Below are positions 7,116-9,072 of a stretch of DNA of 9,072 bases, piece after piece; the stretch's first letter is position 1, and each line of letters opens with the position of its first letter. This DNA is from an uncultured Actinomycetes bacterium. GTDB lineage: Bacteria; Actinomycetota; Actinomycetes; S36-B12. Location of the stretch: assembly GCA_903918595.1 (NCBI GenBank), contig CAIXFB010000105.1, forward strand, positions 1 through 9,072. The letters run 5' to 3'. The notes under the pieces are model-generated. The model had not been told where the DNA came from. It did no database searches and saw nothing but the letters and a program-made list of their open reading frames with translations. The translations under genes were made by a program, and so were the position numbers.

Positions 7116-8487
7116 CGCAATTGGACTGGCTCTGTCAGGAGTGTTTCTTTCTGGTTGCTCAGCGAATCAGGTGGAAAGTCTGCCGACTTGTGCTGAGGTT
7201 GAATGCACAGGGGTTCTCAATGGAGCGGCGTTTGAAATTGTGCTGCCGGAGAAGTGGAATGGCACTCTGTTGTTGTACTCCCACGGTTATCGAAGCGCGT
7301 ACCCAACACCACCTGAGTTTGAGCCGGTAGACAGTTCGGCTGAACCAGCACCCGGTTGGGCTTCTGGCGAACGTGCCACGGGCGAAGAGTTACTTTCGCG
7401 GGGATATGCCTTGGCCGGTTCTGCATATGCGGCTAACGGTTGGGCTGTATCCGAAGGAGTAGCGGCGGGTCGAGACCTCATTCAGTATTTCGGGGAGAAC
7501 TTTGCCGAGCCGTCATCTGTGCTTGCATGGGGTGATTCGCTGGGCGGCCTGATCACTGCAAATCTTGCGGAGATTCCTGATCTCCTCGATGGTGCCGCAC
7601 CATTCTGTGGAGTGCTTGCCGGGCCCATGTTGAATTTCGATCTTGCCGTCGATGTCACCTTGGCTGCCAAATTGACCGTTTTGCCAGATCTGCCACTTGA
7701 TCTTCCCGGCGGCTATGAAGACGCAGTACGTGCATTAGAGCCATCCCTTCGAACACTTCTAGAGATTGCTCAAGACGACGAGGACCCACGTGCGGGGGTG
7801 CTCTTGGCGATAGGTGCCATGGCTGCTGCGCCTACCCAGACCCGCACATTCGACGGAGCAACACCTTCATCTCGACTTTCAGCGGTCATCGAGGGGATCG
7901 TGACGGCTATCACCTTTGGAACCCTTGCCCGCTTTGAATTTGATCAACGTGTGGGTGGGTCTGCCTCATCCAGCGACCCCGCAACCTTCCTCAATCGAAT
8001 CGAGCCAACAGAACTTGCGAAGATTGAGGCGGAGTTCCCGGGTACAACGGAAATCATCGCCTCGGCCTGGTCAACTGGGCCCCCAGTCGTTGGTGATGCA
8101 GCGGCCCGAGCTACTGCAGGGGAGTTGGAACCCCTTACGGGTGCGCTGCAGGCGCCCGTCCTGAGCCTGCACACGGCGGCCGATCCTTTGGTGATCGTTG
8201 CCAATCAAACCGTTTTTTCAGAAGCGGTGACCGCCCTCGGATCTGAAGAGCTGTTGCGCACTGGAATAACGGTGGCACCAAGCATGTATCCCGAGGACCC
8301 GGGTGCCCCATATGGCGCCGGACACTGCAACTTCACCAGTGCCACCCGGGTGGGTGCCATCGAGGCGCTATCGGAGTGGGTGCAAACGGGTGTTCCGCCG
8401 ACCTCTGAGGCTCTCACCACCGCACTGGGAACTGATTCTGGCTTGGACCCATCGTTCAGGCTGCCCCCATGGCCGCTTCAGCCCTGA
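7069..8487 (+). CDS. Secreted alpha/beta-hydrolase lipoprotein of unknown substrate
   Basis: A 472-residue putative extracellular, membrane-anchored hydrolase. Residues 1-29 form a lipoprotein signal: basic n-region (R8, K11, R14), hydrophobic SAIGLALSGVF, lipobox LSGC with Cys30 as the lipidation site. The fold signs are NGTLLLYSHGYRS (64-76, oxyanion-hole strand), the nucleophile elbow GDSLGG with S157 (155-160), a probable catalytic Asp372 in HTAADPLVI, and a probable His419 in YGAGHCNFT. That is a full Ser-Asp-His order. Residues ~185-350 between the elbow and the Asp probably form a large lid. C41/C46 and C180/C420 could form disulfides. I chose ATG at 7069 because it gives a compact signal peptide, though it has no ribosome site. 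GTG at 7042 (with GGAAGGAG) would give 481 residues; the open frame back to 6967 is polA antisense-free shadow. It could be an esterase, lipase or S33-type peptidase. Its overlap with polA suggests co-transcription. Confidence 0.85.
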   Translation: MSASGSGRTGKALRTSAIGLALSGVFLSGCSANQVESLPTCAEVECTGVLNGAAFEIVLPEKWNGTLLLYSHGYRSAYPTPPEFEPVDSSAEPAPGWASGERATGEELLSRGYALAGSAYAANGWAVSEGVAAGRDLIQYFGENFAEPSSVLAWGDSLGGLITANLAEIPDLLDGAAPFCGVLAGPMLNFDLAVDVTLAAKLTVLPDLPLDLPGGYEDAVRALEPSLRTLLEIAQDDEDPRAGVLLAIGAMAAAPTQTRTFDGATPSSRLSAVIEGIVTAITFGTLARFEFDQRVGGSASSSDPATFLNRIEPTELAKIEAEFPGTTEIIASAWSTGPPVVGDAAARATAGELEPLTGALQAPVLSLHTAADPLVIVANQTVFSEAVTALGSEELLRTGITVAPSMYPEDPGAPYGAGHCNFTSATRVGAIEALSEWVQTGVPPTSEALTTALGTDSGLDPSFRLPPWPLQP

Positions 8488-8493
8488 CGTCAG
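8484..8493. repeat. 10-base perfect palindrome spanning the hydrolase stop codon
   Basis: CTGACGTCAG is self-complementary and includes the TGA stop of the hydrolase gene. It may be a protein-binding half-site pair or chance; no second copy was seen nearby. Confidence 0.2.
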
Positions 8494-8519
8494 AGCTGGA
8501 GCCCTGGTGGCCTATCCTT

Positions 8520-8534
8520 GGCAGGTTGCCTGCC
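8520..8534 (+). terminator. Candidate hairpin after the hydrolase gene
   Basis: A GGCAGG / CCTGCC stem of six G+C-rich pairs with a TTG loop sits 33 bases after the stop codon. No T-run follows, so it would be an atypical, weak terminator or just an mRNA-end hairpin. Its position after the last gene of the polA group supports the idea only mildly. Confidence 0.35.
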
Positions 8535-8568
8535 GGCGTGTAGTTCCAGACCTAGGGAAGTGCATGGC

Positions 8569-8584
8569 CCCCATATGTATGGGG
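8569..8584. repeat. Inverted repeat upstream of rpsA
   Basis: CCCCATA and TATGGGG are perfect 7-base arms around a TG centre. It lies about 75 bases before rpsA and about 33 bases before the candidate -10. It could be an operator for rpsA or a second hairpin of the preceding transcript; no T-run follows. Confidence 0.3.
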
Positions 8585-8616
8585 AGCGGTGCGCACATCC
8601 ATTGGATTCGCGAAAA

Positions 8617-8624
8617 TAGATAGT
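8617..8624 (+). promoter_or_regulatory. Possible rpsA -10 region
   Basis: TAGATAGT contains GATAGT, four of six to TATAAT, in an A-rich stretch of the gap. It would start an mRNA with a leader of about 28-30 bases before the rpsA ATG. No good -35 stands at 16-18 bases upstream, so the call is weak. The remainder of the 8488-8658 gap shows no ORF of interest. Confidence 0.25.
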
Positions 8625-8658
8625 CGTCGATCCCGATCCGCCGGAGCAATTTCACTCC

Positions 8659-9072
8659 ATGACTTCAACCACTGTGCAAGTTACCCCCAATCAGGTCGCC
8701 ATAAATGACATCGGCAGCGCCGAAGATTTTCTAGCAGCGATCGATGCAACGATCAAGTACTTCAATGATGGCGACATCGTCGAGGGAACCATCGTCAAAG
8801 TAGACCGCGACGAGGTACTCCTTGATATCGGCTACAAGACCGAGGGTGTAATCCCCTCACGCGAACTTTCCATCAAGCACGATGTTGATCCCTCTCAGGT
8901 CGTCAAAGTTGGCGATCATGTTGAGGCACTGGTGCTCACAAAGGAAGACAAAGAAGGACGTCTCATTCTGTCCAAGAAGCGCGCTCAGTACGAGCGAGCA
9001 TGGGGCACCATTGAGAAGGTCAAGGAAGAAGATGGCGTTGTTGAGGGTCAGGTCATTGAAGTCGTCAAGGGC
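8659..9072 (+). CDS. rpsA: 30S ribosomal protein S1 (C-terminus cut by window edge)
   Basis: RNA-binding protein of the small ribosomal subunit; the family aids mRNA binding in initiation. The visible 138 residues match the start of actinobacterial S1: a Thr/Ser-rich head, IGSAEDFLAAIDATIKYFNDGDIVEGTIVKVDRDEVLLDIGYKTEGVIPSREL with the first S1 (OB-fold) domain at about 36-105, then LILSKKRAQYERAWGTIEKVKEEDGVVEGQVIEVVKG, entering the second S1 domain. A full S1 of this type is about 480-500 residues with four S1 domains, so roughly two thirds lies outside the window. The start is ATG at 8659; a CGGAG site lies 12 bases upstream, which is a long spacing. It follows a 171-base gap and probably has its own promoter. 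Confidence 0.96.
   Translation, partial: MTSTTVQVTPNQVAINDIGSAEDFLAAIDATIKYFNDGDIVEGTIVKVDRDEVLLDIGYKTEGVIPSRELSIKHDVDPSQVVKVGDHVEALVLTKEDKEGRLILSKKRAQYERAWGTIEKVKEEDGVVEGQVIEVVKG

Noticed and set aside
4424..8557. Four CCTAGG hexamers, three of them within GACCTAGG (upstream of polA, twice within polA, upstream of rpsA)
   Set aside because: Two lie in coding sequence with no common spacing or context; most likely chance rather than a binding motif.
1..9072. Search for CRISPR arrays, insertion sequences, integrase or defence genes, tRNA
   Set aside because: No repeat-spacer pattern, transposase motif, terminal repeats or cloverleaf were seen; all larger frames are housekeeping or transport genes.

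Overview
The window is ordinary chromosomal core sequence from a member of the Actinobacteria (Actinomycetota) of moderate G+C, judged by eye rather than computed. Three things point there. The ribosomal protein S1 N-terminus reads like actinobacterial S1. The DNA polymerase I has a Tyr in the O-helix and a decayed 3'-5' exonuclease domain, as in mycobacteria. The gene order (branched-chain amino acid transporter, hotdog thioesterase, polA, rpsA) resembles the neighbourhood I recall from Streptomyces. I cannot name the genus. I see no mobile element, CRISPR array, tRNA or rRNA.

Left part, minus strand (1-3836): four tightly packed genes of a branched-chain-amino-acid-type (HAAT family) ABC importer, transcribed right to left as livH, livM, livG, livF. 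The genes overlap or lie 2 bases apart, so they form one operon. livF runs off the left edge just before its Walker B aspartate. The unusual member is LivH: it has a Sec signal peptide and an extracytoplasmic carboxypeptidase-regulatory-like (Ig-fold) domain ahead of the permease. No gene for the usual substrate-binding protein lies upstream of livH. The 134-base gap upstream of livH holds an imperfect inverted repeat. It overlaps a 22-codon ORF with three consecutive Leu codons, a possible attenuator-type leader.

Middle (3971-7115): a small PaaI/YdiI-type hotdog acyl-CoA thioesterase on the minus strand is divergent from polA on the plus strand. They share a 52-base spacer with a near-symmetric -10-like element, so the thioesterase mRNA may be leaderless.

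Right part, plus strand (7069-9072): a secreted lipoprotein of the alpha/beta-hydrolase fold starts inside the end of polA. A 171-base non-coding gap with two small hairpins follows, then the 5' part of rpsA, cut by the right edge.

Nothing here is a wholly new system. The most notable items are the LivH fusion and the leader structure in front of it. The genes fall into three functional units: nutrient uptake (liv), DNA repair and Okazaki fragment processing (polA), and translation (rpsA). Two accessory hydrolases lie between them.
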